NCBI GenBank assembly: GCA_030640215.1
Contig: DAOWJU010000319.1
Location: 1-13,729, forward strand
Origin: Desulfuromonadales bacterium
Lineage (GTDB): Bacteria; Desulfobacterota; Desulfuromonadia; Desulfuromonadales; BM103
Direction: 5' to 3'
DNA: 13,729 nucleotides
Every line of letters starts with the position of its first letter. Position 1 is the first letter of the stretch. This document shows positions 1 through 9,336 of the stretch, piece after piece. Position numbers and translations under genes: made by a program. Under the pieces are notes generated by a model. The model was not told the origin of the DNA. It worked only from the letters and a program-made list of their open reading frames with translations, and searched no databases.

Positions 1-2185
<2,185 letters not shown>

Positions 2186-2193
<8 letters not shown>

Positions 2194-3664
2194 TCCACGT
2201 GGATTTATAAAACATGGCCGGCGTGACAAGACCTTGCAACCGGTCAACGCGCGCCTGCAACATCATGACGAACAGTATAACTATCCCCGCGAGGAGAAGG
2301 TCAAGACTCAGGCCTCGCGCTGTATGGACTGCGGCGTTCCTTTCTGTATGACCGGCTGTCCGCTGGGCAACCTGATCCCGGAATGGAACGACTTGGTCTA
2401 CCGCGGCAAGTGGAAGCAAGCCCTGAAAGCCCTGCATGCTACCAATAACTTCCCGGAGTTTACCGGTCGGGTCTGTCCGGCACCGTGCGAGACCTCGTGT
2501 GTACTCGGCATTAACGAACTGGCGGTGACGATCAAACTGCACGAAGTGTCAATCGTCGACAAGGGCTTCGACGAAGGCTGGATTGTCCCTCAGCCACCAA
2601 CCCAGCGCAGCGATAAGAGTGTCGCCGTAATCGGCAGCGGACCCGCCGGACTGGCCTGTGCCCAGCAACTCAACCGCGCCGGACATAACGTCACCGTCAT
2701 TGAAAAGGCGGACCGTGCCGGTGGTCTTGTCATGTATGGCATTCCTCACTACAAGTTGCACAAGGAAAAGGTTCAACGCCGCATCGACCAACTTGTCGCA
2801 GAAGGGATAGAGTTCCGTTACTCCTGCGAAGTCGGTAAGGATGTGAGCTTTGCCGAGATCAAGTCGTCCTTCGACGCGGTCGTTATTTCCACGGGCGCCG
2901 AAGAACCGCGTGACCTCCCTGTCGAGAAACGTGACCTGGACGGCATTCACTTTGCGATGGAGTTTTTACCGCAGCAGAATCGCACCAACTGGGGAGATAG
3001 TAACATCGCTGCCCTGCACCCTAAAAAGCAGACGATCAGTGCCAAGGGCAAAAAAGTTATCGTCATCGGTGGTGGCGATACCGGTTCGGACTGCATCGGC
3101 ACGTCAATGCGCCAGGGAGCGACCAGTGTCGTCAACTTTGAACTTCTCGATCAACCACCGGGAGCACGTGGTGCTGATAACCCCTGGCCACAATGGTCAC
3201 GCATCATGCGGGTCAGCACCTCGGTTGAGGAAATGCAAGTGATGGGTGGTGATGTCTTTTACGAGATCATGACCACCCGCTTCATCGGCAGGGACAGAAC
3301 TGTCACCGCCCTGGAGACCGTCAAGGTGGAATGGGTCAACGGCCGTCCGGAAAGGGTCGCGGGAAGCGAGCAGACATGGAAGTGCGATCTGGTTCTTCTG
3401 GCCATGGGTTATCTCGGCCCGCGCTCGGAACTGCTTAAACAGTGTGGTTGCGAAACAGACCTGCGCTCCAACATCAAGACCGACTCCAAGACCCGCATGA
3501 GCTCGGTCGATGGCGTGTTTGCTGCTGGCGACTGCCGGCGCGGCCAGAGCCTGGTGGTTTGGGCGATCAGTGAGGGACGCGAGGTTGCCCGTTGCGTCGA
3601 CGAGTACCTGACCGATTCCAAAAGCCTGTTGCCCAAGGTACGTCTGGAGCCTTTCGCGTATTGA
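2186..3664 (+). CDS. gltD: Glutamate synthase small subunit (NADPH-dependent, FAD/4Fe-4S)
   Basis: The beta subunit of GOGAT takes electrons from NADPH through FAD and 4Fe-4S clusters to the FMN of GltB. Its 492 residues are full length for the family. Cluster cysteines are at 46, 49, 54 and 58 ([13 protein letters not shown]) and 97, 101 and 105 (CPAPCETSC). The FAD-binding Rossmann motif is GSGPAG at 150-155, the NADPH-binding motif is GGGDTG at 295-300, and the terminal FAD contact is GVFAAGDC at 443-450. The start is fixed by an AAGGAGG Shine-Dalgarno about 6 nt upstream, inside the gltB end, with an 8-bp overlap. No terminator separates it from the response regulator that starts 49 bp downstream. 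Confidence 0.97.
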
Positions 3665-3713
3665 GCCGCACAACGGATCAGCTGCCAGAAGTGGCCGAAG
3701 GGAATGCTTTCGC

Positions 3714-4397
3714 ATGCGCATACTGATTATCGAAGATCAACCTGAAATTCTACAGAATATTGCCGATTACCTTGAGTTGAAGGGCTACCTGGTCGACTGT
3801 GCCTACGATGGTCTGGGCGGCCTACACCTTGCGGTGACCCAACCCTTCGACCTGATCATCCTCGATCTCATGCTACCAGGTATGGATGGCATCACCCTCT
3901 GTAAGAAACTGCGTCAGGATGCGCAGATCAGCACACCGATCATCATGCTTACGGCCAGAGACAGTGTTGATGACAAACTAACCGGGTTCCAGGCTGGAGC
4001 TGACGACTACCTGGTCAAACCCTTCTCCCTGCCAGAGCTACACGCTCGGGTAGAGGCCGTTCTACGTCGTGGCCAAGCTGGTCTGCAAAACATCTTAGAG
4101 GTTGGTGACCTGTCCTACGATATGAACAATCTGGAAGTCACCCGACAGGGAAAAACCTTAAAGCTCAGCCCCATCGGCCTCAAATTACTGGAAAAATTGA
4201 TGAAGAGCAGCCCCCATGTGGTCAGGCGTGAAGTCCTTGAAGAACTTCTGTGGGGAGAAGACCTGCCGGGAAGCGACAGTCTGCGCAGTCATATTCACAT
4301 CTTGCGCCAGGCGATCGATAAACCGTTCAGCTCTGCTCTGCTGCACACAGTGCATGGTATTGGCTTCTGTCTGAAAGTTTCGGCAAATGAAATTTAA
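3714..4397 (+). CDS. OmpR/PhoB-family response regulator (winged-helix DNA binding)
   Basis: This is a two-component transcription factor, 227 aa. Receiver domain 1-118 has acidic pocket E7/D8, phosphoacceptor D51 (LIILDLMLPGMDG), switch T80 and conserved K102 (DDYLVKPF). The C-terminal winged-helix effector (about 125-225) has LTARD/ELHARVEAVLRR linker features and ends in HTVHGIGFCL, the usual family signature (normally TVRGxGY). The start has a modest AAGGGA site about 10 nt upstream. It overlaps the histidine kinase ORF by 11 bp, so the two form a cognate pair. It lies 49 bp after gltD with no visible terminator, so read-through from gltBD is plausible. OmpR-family regulators bind direct repeats with about 10-11-bp period, and such repeats begin just after the kinase gene. 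The input signal is unknown. Confidence 0.93.
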   Translation: MRILIIEDQPEILQNIADYLELKGYLVDCAYDGLGGLHLAVTQPFDLIILDLMLPGMDGITLCKKLRQDAQISTPIIMLTARDSVDDKLTGFQAGADDYLVKPFSLPELHARVEAVLRRGQAGLQNILEVGDLSYDMNNLEVTRQGKTLKLSPIGLKLLEKLMKSSPHVVRREVLEELLWGEDLPGSDSLRSHIHILRQAIDKPFSSALLHTVHGIGFCLKVSANEI

Positions 4398-5661
4398 ATC
4401 CCCCCTGTCACAAAGAATTCTTATTTCGTTCGTGGTGCTGACGACCGTGGTCAGCGGCCTCTTCAGTTTCGGCATCATGGCCGCAATCGACATCGTCAAA
4501 GAGGACCTGATCACTGCCGAATTCAACAGGAAGTTTCCGGACCTCCTGGTCGACTACAAGCAGGGACAAAGCCCGCAGCTTGATTTAGGGACCCAGTTCT
4601 ACAGCGGCACAGAGGATCTTCCGTATTACTTGCAAAATCTTGAACCCGGCTTTAACGAAGTGGAATTCGAACAAAGTTCCTTTCATGTCATGATGCGCCA
4701 GGACAAGGAGACACCATTCTACCTTGTCCAGGAGCAGACCACCTTTGAGCGGCATGAGAACATATTGGAAATCACCGTCGTCGCTGGCTTTTTTCTCTGC
4801 GTGATAGCCTCAATGATTCTCGGCATCATGATGTCCAGGAAAGTCATCGCCCCCGTACGGCGACTGACCCAGCAAGTACACAATCGCGAAAAATTGCTAC
4901 TTGATGCCCCGCCATTGTCCTCCGGTTACATCAATGATGAAGTCGGTCACTTGGCGCAAGCATTTGATCGAACCATCAGCATGCTCCAGCAATCCTTGCT
5001 GCGGGAGACCTTGTTCACCAGTGATGTCAGTCATGAGCTTCGTACCCCCCTGATGGTCATTAAAAGCTCCTGTGATCTGCTCGTCGAAAAGGATCAGCTC
5101 GATGACTTTTCCCGGCAACGCATCAACACCATAAGCAAGGCTGCCAAGGAAATTCAGGAATTGGTGGACGCTTTTCTAACCCTGGCTCGTGGTGGCGAGA
5201 CCGAGCAGGAACGTGCGACGCTTGCAAGTATCATCCAGGAAGATCTCACCGAATGGCAGCGACTGTCAAAAGCCAAGAGGATTTCTTTTGCTTTGGAAGA
5301 TCAAACTTCAAGCCAGGACGATCTGGATGGTCTGTTTCCCGTGCCCATGCTGCGAACGGTACTCAACAACTTGATACGGAATGCAATTCACCATACGAAA
5401 GAAGGTGGAATAACTCTGATTGCTCGCTCCACCAGATTTGAAATTCGCGACACAGGCCCCGGGATTCCCAGTTCAGAAAAGCAATCGATCTTTAAACCTT
5501 TTTACCGCGGCGGATCAGAAGATAGAAACAGGCATGGCATGGGACTCGGTTTATCTCTGGTCCAGCGTATTTGCGAGCGGGAGCAATGGGAAATTATGGT
5601 AAGTGACAACCAGCCGGTCGGTTGCTGTTTTACTGTAATCCTTAAAAAAACAGATCAATAA
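4387..5661 (+). CDS. Membrane sensor histidine kinase, cognate to the upstream regulator
   Basis: This 424-aa inner-membrane sensor kinase should autophosphorylate and pass phosphate to the adjacent regulator. Layout: TM1 about 11-34, a short periplasmic sensor of about 93 residues (35-127), TM2 about 128-149, a HAMP linker about 150-205, and HisKA with H216 in the SHELRTP box. The HATPase domain has an N box (LNNLIRNAIHHT, N328/N332), G1 (DTGPGIP, 355-361), an F box (IFKPFYRG) and G2 (GMGLGLSLV). All catalytic boxes look intact. No PAS domain is present, so it is not a canonical PhoR. The periplasmic segment shows no motif I recognise. There is no convincing Shine-Dalgarno. The 11-bp overlap with the regulator gene suggests translation by coupling. 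Confidence 0.93.
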   Translation: MKFKSPLSQRILISFVVLTTVVSGLFSFGIMAAIDIVKEDLITAEFNRKFPDLLVDYKQGQSPQLDLGTQFYSGTEDLPYYLQNLEPGFNEVEFEQSSFHVMMRQDKETPFYLVQEQTTFERHENILEITVVAGFFLCVIASMILGIMMSRKVIAPVRRLTQQVHNREKLLLDAPPLSSGYINDEVGHLAQAFDRTISMLQQSLLRETLFTSDVSHELRTPLMVIKSSCDLLVEKDQLDDFSRQRINTISKAAKEIQELVDAFLTLARGGETEQERATLASIIQEDLTEWQRLSKAKRISFALEDQTSSQDDLDGLFPVPMLRTVLNNLIRNAIHHTKEGGITLIARSTRFEIRDTGPGIPSSEKQSIFKPFYRGGSEDRNRHGMGLGLSLVQRICEREQWEIMVSDNQPVGCCFTVILKKTDQ

Positions 5662-5662
5662 G

Positions 5663-5702
5663 TTTTCACAGTTTTTTCACATTCTTTCTACACTCCTGTC
5701 AC
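5663..5702 (+). promoter_or_regulatory. Four 7-bp direct repeats at 11-bp period (putative OmpR/PhoB-family operator)
   Basis: Four heptamers start at 5663, 5674, 5685 and 5696: TTTTCAC, TTTTCAC, TTTCTAC and CTGTCAC, each followed by a 4-bp spacer. Exact helical-turn spacing with a TCAC core resembles Pho boxes (CTGTCAT-N4-CTGTCAT) and other OmpR-family sites. The array begins 2 bp after the kinase stop, so the neighbouring response regulator is the obvious candidate ligand. Binding is inferred from layout only. Confidence 0.6.
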
Positions 5703-5724
5703 ACCCAATCCTCTAGTGTGTAAA
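5696..5724 (+). promoter_or_regulatory. Candidate promoter for the structured transcript
   Basis: A weak -35 (CTGTCA, 5696-5701) coincides with the last operator repeat. A -10-like TGTAAA (5719-5724) lies 17 bp downstream, and each matches four of six consensus bases. A poor -35 covered by the proximal activator repeat is typical of PhoB-type class II activated promoters. Predicted transcription start is about 5731. Confidence 0.4.
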
Positions 5725-5847
5725 TCACAATACGCGAACAAAGCGTAAAAGTGAGCCAGGCACTTGCACATTGCCAACCAGAGCCCTTGGAGAGGATCCT
5801 GACCTGTTCAAGCGGCACTACCACTCTGGAACGAGGCAGAGGAGACA

Positions 5848-5910
5848 ATGTCTGGCGAACAGAATCACCACTTTCTCATTGTCCATAATGAGTTACCTCC
5901 GGGGTCTTGA
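5848..5910 (+). CDS. Putative 20-aa small protein or leader peptide
   Basis: The 20-codon ORF reads MSGEQNHHFLIVHNELPPGS. A strong Shine-Dalgarno (GAGGAG, 5839-5844) precedes its ATG by 3 nt, and no other start exists in the open frame (which begins after a stop at 5800). The TGA stop lies at 5908-5910, at the loop edge of the terminator hairpin, so the last codons form the 5' arm of its stem. It has no signal peptide and no long hydrophobic segment; the mildly hydrophobic FLIV core is flanked by histidines. I do not recognise the peptide. A chance ORF is possible, but the ribosome site and its position against the terminator favour translation, perhaps as a leader peptide. Confidence 0.42.
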   Translation: MSGEQNHHFLIVHNELPPGS

Positions 5911-5932
5911 TGTTACGAGACCCCTTTTTTTT
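5901..5932 (+). terminator. Strong intrinsic terminator
   Basis: A 9-bp stem GGGGTCTTG (5901-5909) pairs with CGAGACCCC (5916-5924), with one G-T wobble, around a 6-nt loop, and is followed directly by eight T (5925-5932). It ends the putative small transcript and would also stop read-through from the two-component genes into the outer-membrane protein gene. Confidence 0.9.
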
Positions 5933-6018
5933 GGTTCCTCCGGTATTTCCGCAAAGCAACAACAACCAATAAAAGCCTTTATTCCATACACTTACAAATT
6001 AATTGCATTTTTTTTGAT

Positions 6019-6047
6019 TTGACATTAGATTGACGTGGGCTTGAAAT
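6019..6047 (+). promoter_or_regulatory. Candidate promoter of the outer-membrane protein gene, overlaid by three 11-bp-period repeats
   Basis: A perfect -35 TTGACA (6019-6024), a 17-bp spacer and TGAAAT (6042-6047, four of six) form a good sigma-70 promoter about 107 nt before the coding start. The same bases are three direct heptamers at exact 11-bp steps: TTGACAT (6019), TTGACGT (6030) and TTGAAAT (6041). On the minus strand these read ATTTCAA, ACGTCAA and ATGTCAA, sharing the TCA core and 4-bp spacers of the array at 5663-5702. Placement over -35 and -10 would suit repression or remodelling by the same regulator. The promoter is fairly likely; the operator role is inferred. Confidence 0.5.
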
Positions 6048-6061
6048 GCTCATTAATCAAT

Positions 6062-6092
6062 AGAATCGTATTTCAGGCGGTGGGGCGATTCT
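6062..6092 (+). other. Inverted repeat in the 5' untranslated leader of the outer-membrane protein gene
   Basis: AGAATCG (6062-6068) and CGATTCT (6086-6092) form a perfect 7-bp stem around a 17-nt G-rich loop, in the roughly 107-nt leader. It could stabilise the mRNA or be a regulatory fold. No T-run follows, so it is not a terminator. Confidence 0.35.
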
Positions 6093-6160
6093 GAGACACC
6101 TGTCGTATCCTTTCAACTGCAATACTCAGTCACATCCCAACAAAATGGAGTTTATCGTAA

Positions 6161-7021
6161 ATGAAATATCTTGCATCCCTTCTCGTCTGTATTCTCTGTT
6201 TTGCAACAGTTGCTTTCGCTGACAATAGCGGCAGAAAAGCGCGGCAGAACCTTTACGAACTGGAACCGATTCACACTCGGAATGCCCGCAATGCACAAAG
6301 GTTTACAGCCAACCTGACTTACGACAACTTCAGAAACGTACGCATTGAAGAAGCTGAAGAGTTTGATGGCTACACAACAACAGCTGAAGTCATTGTCCCC
6401 TTCGGTACAAACAACCGCTGGGAAGTCCGTCTCGAAATCCCTTTCTACACAGATGGTGACGCATGGAGTATCAAAGAGCAGCAGGACATCGACATTGATG
6501 GTAACGGTGGGGTCTTTGACTTTGCGAATGTGGTGCTGCAAAGAGAAATCAGCACTGCTGACAAGTGCCCGGTCAACACCTCAGCCTACTTTGGTTATGG
6601 TCGCCGCACCGAGGCCCTGGAGACAAGTATAAATGATAAGTACAACCACCGTGGTCAGTTGATCCGGCTCGGCTTCAACATTGACAACGCCAGAAAAAAT
6701 CGCGATATCCGCCTGCAGGCGAGCCTGGATGGTCGCTATTACTTTGACACGGACGATCTCAACCCGAGCGATAACGGCACTGAATTTTACCTGATGAATC
6801 TAAGTGGTGCGGCAGTCTACAACGCCAAAGGCTTCATCAAGCCAGCCTTCGAAGTGTTATACAGCACCGACTTCAATAAACGTCAGATTATACAGGCCGT
6901 TCCCGAACTGATTATCCCTGTAGGGGACATGGTGGAAATCAAGGGTGGCTACGCTTTCGGCAATAGCGAAGGAGAAGGCTCGACCCAAACGGCAACTATT
7001 CGGACAACATTCAGGTTCTAG
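6161..7021 (+). CDS. Outer-membrane beta-barrel protein of unknown specificity
   Basis: This 286-aa exported protein has a clear Sec signal peptide, MKYLASLLVC ILCFATVAFA, with likely signal peptidase I cleavage after A20 (AFA). The mature part is rich in alternating polar/hydrophobic strands (RFTANLTYDNF, TAEVIVPFG, WEVRLEIPFY, LIRLGFNI, IRLQASLDGRYYF, MVEIKGGYAFG). It ends in IRTTFRF, whose terminal Phe fits the BAM recognition signal. An acidic DIDIDGNGG stretch near residue 109 resembles a calcium-binding loop in composition. I do not recognise a specific porin or transporter family. GGAG lies 10 nt before the ATG, rather far. The gene is monocistronic, between strong terminators, and sits next to a two-component system that may control it. 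Confidence 0.75.
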   Translation: MKYLASLLVCILCFATVAFADNSGRKARQNLYELEPIHTRNARNAQRFTANLTYDNFRNVRIEEAEEFDGYTTTAEVIVPFGTNNRWEVRLEIPFYTDGDAWSIKEQQDIDIDGNGGVFDFANVVLQREISTADKCPVNTSAYFGYGRRTEALETSINDKYNHRGQLIRLGFNIDNARKNRDIRLQASLDGRYYFDTDDLNPSDNGTEFYLMNLSGAAVYNAKGFIKPAFEVLYSTDFNKRQIIQAVPELIIPVGDMVEIKGGYAFGNSEGEGSTQTATIRTTFRF

Positions 7022-7069
7022 ACCTGACAGTCTCCTAAGGGCCATATTAACAACTTAATAGTTTTACAA

Positions 7070-7103
7070 AATGGGCCCGGGATTTCCCCGAGCCCATTTT
7101 TTT
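7070..7103 (+). terminator. Intrinsic terminator, probably bidirectional
   Basis: AATGGGC (7070-7076) pairs with GCCCATT (7092-7098). After one C-A mismatch the stem continues as CGGG (7078-7081) with CCCG (7087-7090), loop ATTTC, and seven T follow (7097-7103). An A-rich 5' flank (ACAAAA) gives a short T-run on the other strand, so it can also end the convergent MFS gene. Confidence 0.88.
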
Positions 7104-7173
7104 GTTCAGGACATGCAATTGTTTTTCTTCCGATCATCTGATCTTTGATGCTCCAAGAATTCACAAGAAAAAG

Positions 7174-8424
7174 TCAGCCTGTTTGCAGAGGTTCCGGCAG
7201 GAATCTAGTCCAGATCACCGCAAAACCGGTTAAAATCGCAGAGGCCAGATAACTGCCGGTGAATGTGCCGGTTGATTCGGCAACCATACCGGCTACTGCC
7301 GGGCCAAGGGTCTGGCCGAGGGCGAAGCAAAAAGTGATAATCGAAAAGGCGGCCGCAGCACGCGCTTTGCCCAGGTAATCCCCCACCGCCGCTGCCATGA
7401 TAGCCGGAATGGCGAAGACCGCGACACCATACAGCACAACCGAAGCGAACATCGCCATAGTCCCCAAGCCGGAGCCAGCCAGCAGGTAAGCCAGAGTCTG
7501 CACAACAAAAACAATCATCAAGCCGCCCTTACGACCGAGCTTATCGGAGAGCAAACCGAAGAGAGTCCCGGAGAAGAGGCTGAAGAATCCGACCCAGGAC
7601 CAGAAGCGACCGGCGCTGACTTCGGCAAAGGCATATTCTTCGACCATGGTCGTAACGATAAAGGTGCCATAAATTACGTAGGTGGCGCCGAAAATGAAAT
7701 ACAAGACCCCCAGGTGAGTCAAAATCCGCACCGGGCTGAATTGCCCCTTGCTCGCCGATGGGTCGTACTCAATTTCCTGTGCCTGGCCAACCGGCTCCAG
7801 CCCCTTTTCAGCAGGATCATTACGAATCAATAACGCTGCAATTATGGCAACCAGCAGAACAATCAGAGCTAGCAGCCCCCAACCGACACGCCAACCATTC
7901 TGCGCGAAATTCTCATTGAGAACCGGGATGATAAACCCGGAGAAGATGATGGCGAAGCCGCTGCCAATAACAATCAGCCCTGCTGCCTGACCACGTTTTT
8001 CACGCCGGAACCAATAGGAGACAAGCACCATAATCGGGATATTGGCAAAGCCGCTACCGATGCCGACACAGGTGTAAAGCACCAGAATCAACAGATAGCT
8101 GTCGCCAAATGCAATGCCGAACATACAGAGGGCAATGAGAGACAAACCAGAGGCGATCAGTTGCCGTGGGCTGAAACGACGTAACAGAAAAGGAGCCATA
8201 CCGACAGCCGTCAGGTAGCCGGCAAAATTACCGGTGCCGAGAAAACCCATCTCATCGTAGGACATGCCCAATGCCTCGCGCATCGAGGGCAGGAGCATAC
8301 CGAACGCGAAACGCGCCAGGCCGAGGCAGGCAAAGATCGTCAATGTACCGACAAGCACGACGACCCAACCGTAATGCAGTCCTTTTTCTGAAACCGGCGG
8401 TTGTGATTGATTTACTTGTTGCAT
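7174..8424 (-). CDS. Major facilitator superfamily transporter, 12 TM
   Basis: This 416-aa secondary transporter of the inner membrane consists almost wholly of hydrophobic helices. It has the usual 6+6 arrangement and a cytoplasmic mid-loop at about 201-232. The MFS signature loop is clear in the second half (GLLSDKLGRKGG, 290-301) and degenerate in the first (FLLRRFSPRQ, 79-88). The YGWVVVLVGTL start and GLARFAFGMLLPSMREALGMS segment resemble YbfB/YjiJ-like and oxalate/formate-like MFS members; substrate cannot be read from sequence. It is divergent from a deacetylase/glycosyltransferase pair with 78 bp between starts, which hints at a shared pathway or substrate. There is no Shine-Dalgarno. 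A candidate promoter (minus strand, TTGGTG at 8461-8456, TAACAT at 8438-8433) would start transcription about 2 nt before the ATG. Confidence 0.9.
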   Translation of the reverse strand: MQQVNQSQPPVSEKGLHYGWVVVLVGTLTIFACLGLARFAFGMLLPSMREALGMSYDEMGFLGTGNFAGYLTAVGMAPFLLRRFSPRQLIASGLSLIALCMFGIAFGDSYLLILVLYTCVGIGSGFANIPIMVLVSYWFRREKRGQAAGLIVIGSGFAIIFSGFIIPVLNENFAQNGWRVGWGLLALIVLLVAIIAALLIRNDPAEKGLEPVGQAQEIEYDPSASKGQFSPVRILTHLGVLYFIFGATYVIYGTFIVTTMVEEYAFAEVSAGRFWSWVGFFSLFSGTLFGLLSDKLGRKGGLMIVFVVQTLAYLLAGSGLGTMAMFASVVLYGVAVFAIPAIMAAAVGDYLGKARAAAAFSIITFCFALGQTLGPAVAGMVAESTGTFTGSYLASAILTGFAVIWTRFLPEPLQTG

Positions 8425-8432
8425 AGCTTCGA

Positions 8433-8495
8433 ATGTTACCCTGATGGTCCTGTTTCACCAAGAGAATTGCCCTGAAAGCCAACCTGCTTTACTAT
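8433..8495. promoter_or_regulatory. Divergent promoter region, candidate leaderless starts
   Basis: Plus strand: TTGCCC (8467-8472), 17-bp spacer, TACTAT (8490-8495), pointing at the ATG at 8503. Minus strand: TTGGTG (8461-8456), 17-bp spacer, TAACAT (8438-8433), pointing at the ATG at 8424. Matches are moderate (three to four of six). Both predicted start points fall within about 2 nt of a start codon, in line with the lack of ribosome sites. Confidence 0.35.
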
Positions 8496-8502
8496 GCACC
8501 CC

Positions 8503-9336
8503 ATGATTTCATTGATTATTAATGCTGATGATCTCGGTAGCAACAGAGATCGTGACCGGGGGATTCTGGAGGCTTTCAGGCACGGCATTGTCACCAGTGC
8601 TTCCCTGCTGGCTAATGGACCATCCTTTATTACGGCTGTCGAACAGGTCAAAGACTCGAACATTCCGGTCGGCGTGCACCTGAACCTGGCAGACGGCTCA
8701 ACCATAACGGGGCAGATCAAAGGTTTGACTGATGATGAAGGCCTGCTGCCAGGCAAACAGAAGTTACGCCAATGCCTCGCTGCCGGAGCCTGTGATCGCA
8801 CCGCTATCCGTAACGAGCTTGCGGCTCAGATTGAACGTCTTTTCGACAGCGGCCTGCGGCCCGACCACCTCGACAGCCACCAGCATTGCCAGCTTTTCCC
8901 CTGTCTGACAACCATGATCACTGAGCTGGCCCGAGAATACGATATTCATGCCATGCGCACCACTTTTCCTGCAGAAGCTATCGAACAGGACCCGGACGGA
9001 TCCCTGAGAGAAGAGTTGGCCCTCTACCGTCGCCTCGGTCGGGATGCGCATACCACGGTTATCGACGCCGGGATCAAAACTCCGGACGGTCTCTGGGGTA
9101 TGCCGCTGCTGGATCGCCTGGACACGACCAGCCTCTCGCAACTCCTGGAAGATCTCTCGCAAGGGTGTTGGGAACTGATGACTCATCCCGGCTTCCCATA
9201 CGATCAGGGCAAGCCGTTTGACGGGCCACAACGCCAGATAGAATTGCATGCCCTGCTCTCTGCAGAGGCGAAAGAAGTCATTGCACGACGCAACATTCGT
9301 CTGTGCACTTTTGGAGATCTGTCATGCGCATTCTGA
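8503..9336 (+). CDS. ChbG/YdjC-family (HpnK-like) carbohydrate deacetylase
   Basis: This predicted metal-dependent deacetylase acts on N-acetylated sugars or sugar conjugates; family members include ChbG (chitooligosaccharide deacetylase) and HpnK of hopanoid clusters. It has 277 aa from the ATG at 8503, close to family length. Visible motifs: IINADDLG with the D9/D10 pair, VHLNLADG with metal ligand H59, HLDSHQHCQ (H122, D124, H126, H128) and ELMTHPGFPYD (E225-H228). The tail ALLSAEAKEVIARRNIRLCTF matches the typical family end. The start at 8503 gives MISLIINADD, as in homologues; an ATG at 8494 (three residues more) overlaps the candidate -10. Neither has a Shine-Dalgarno. It overlaps the downstream glycosyltransferase by 13 bp, so the two are coupled. 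No hopanoid genes are visible nearby. Confidence 0.9.
   Translation: MISLIINADDLGSNRDRDRGILEAFRHGIVTSASLLANGPSFITAVEQVKDSNIPVGVHLNLADGSTITGQIKGLTDDEGLLPGKQKLRQCLAAGACDRTAIRNELAAQIERLFDSGLRPDHLDSHQHCQLFPCLTTMITELAREYDIHAMRTTFPAEAIEQDPDGSLREELALYRRLGRDAHTTVIDAGIKTPDGLWGMPLLDRLDTTSLSQLLEDLSQGCWELMTHPGFPYDQGKPFDGPQRQIELHALLSAEAKEVIARRNIRLCTFGDLSCAF

Larger units (their letters stand above)
5731..5932 (+). ncRNA. Candidate structured small RNA or mRNA leader of about 200 nt
   Basis: The interval between the candidate promoter and the strong terminator can fold into several stems. These are TACGC/GCGTA (5731-5735 with 5743-5747), AAGTG/CACTT (5749-5753 with 5761-5765), CCAGAG/CTCTGG (5778-5783 with 5824-5829), CTCATT/AATGAG (5875-5880 with 5887-5892) and the terminator hairpin. 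It also carries a 20-codon ORF, so it may be a small-protein mRNA, a dual-function sRNA or an attenuated leader. It does not match c-di-GMP (GEMM) or other riboswitch cores I can recognise by eye. The 5' end is inferred from the promoter guess. Confidence 0.4.

Noticed and set aside
3197..3721. 174-codon minus-strand ORF over the end of gltD
   Set aside because: Antisense shadow of a well-identified coding gene in GC-rich DNA; no ribosome site or recognisable domain. Other long antisense frames over gltB, gltD, the glycosyltransferase and the exonuclease were rejected for the same reason.
5663..5702. Assignment as a true Pho regulon box
   Set aside because: Three of the four repeats diverge from CTGTCAT, the kinase lacks the PhoR PAS domain and no pst or phoU genes are present; only an OmpR/PhoB-family-type site is claimed.
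5725..5900. Known riboswitch (c-di-GMP GEMM, cobalamin, TPP or similar) in the structured region
   Set aside because: The required conserved core sequences are absent; only generic stems are visible.
5771..6022. 83-codon forward ORF after the kinase gene
   Set aside because: It starts at TTG without a ribosome site, runs straight through the strong terminator and its T-run into AT-rich spacer, and shows no protein-like composition.
8503..9336. Firm assignment to hopanoid synthesis (HpnK)
   Set aside because: The ChbG/YdjC fold is shared by many deacetylases and no squalene-hopene cyclase or other hpn gene is in view.
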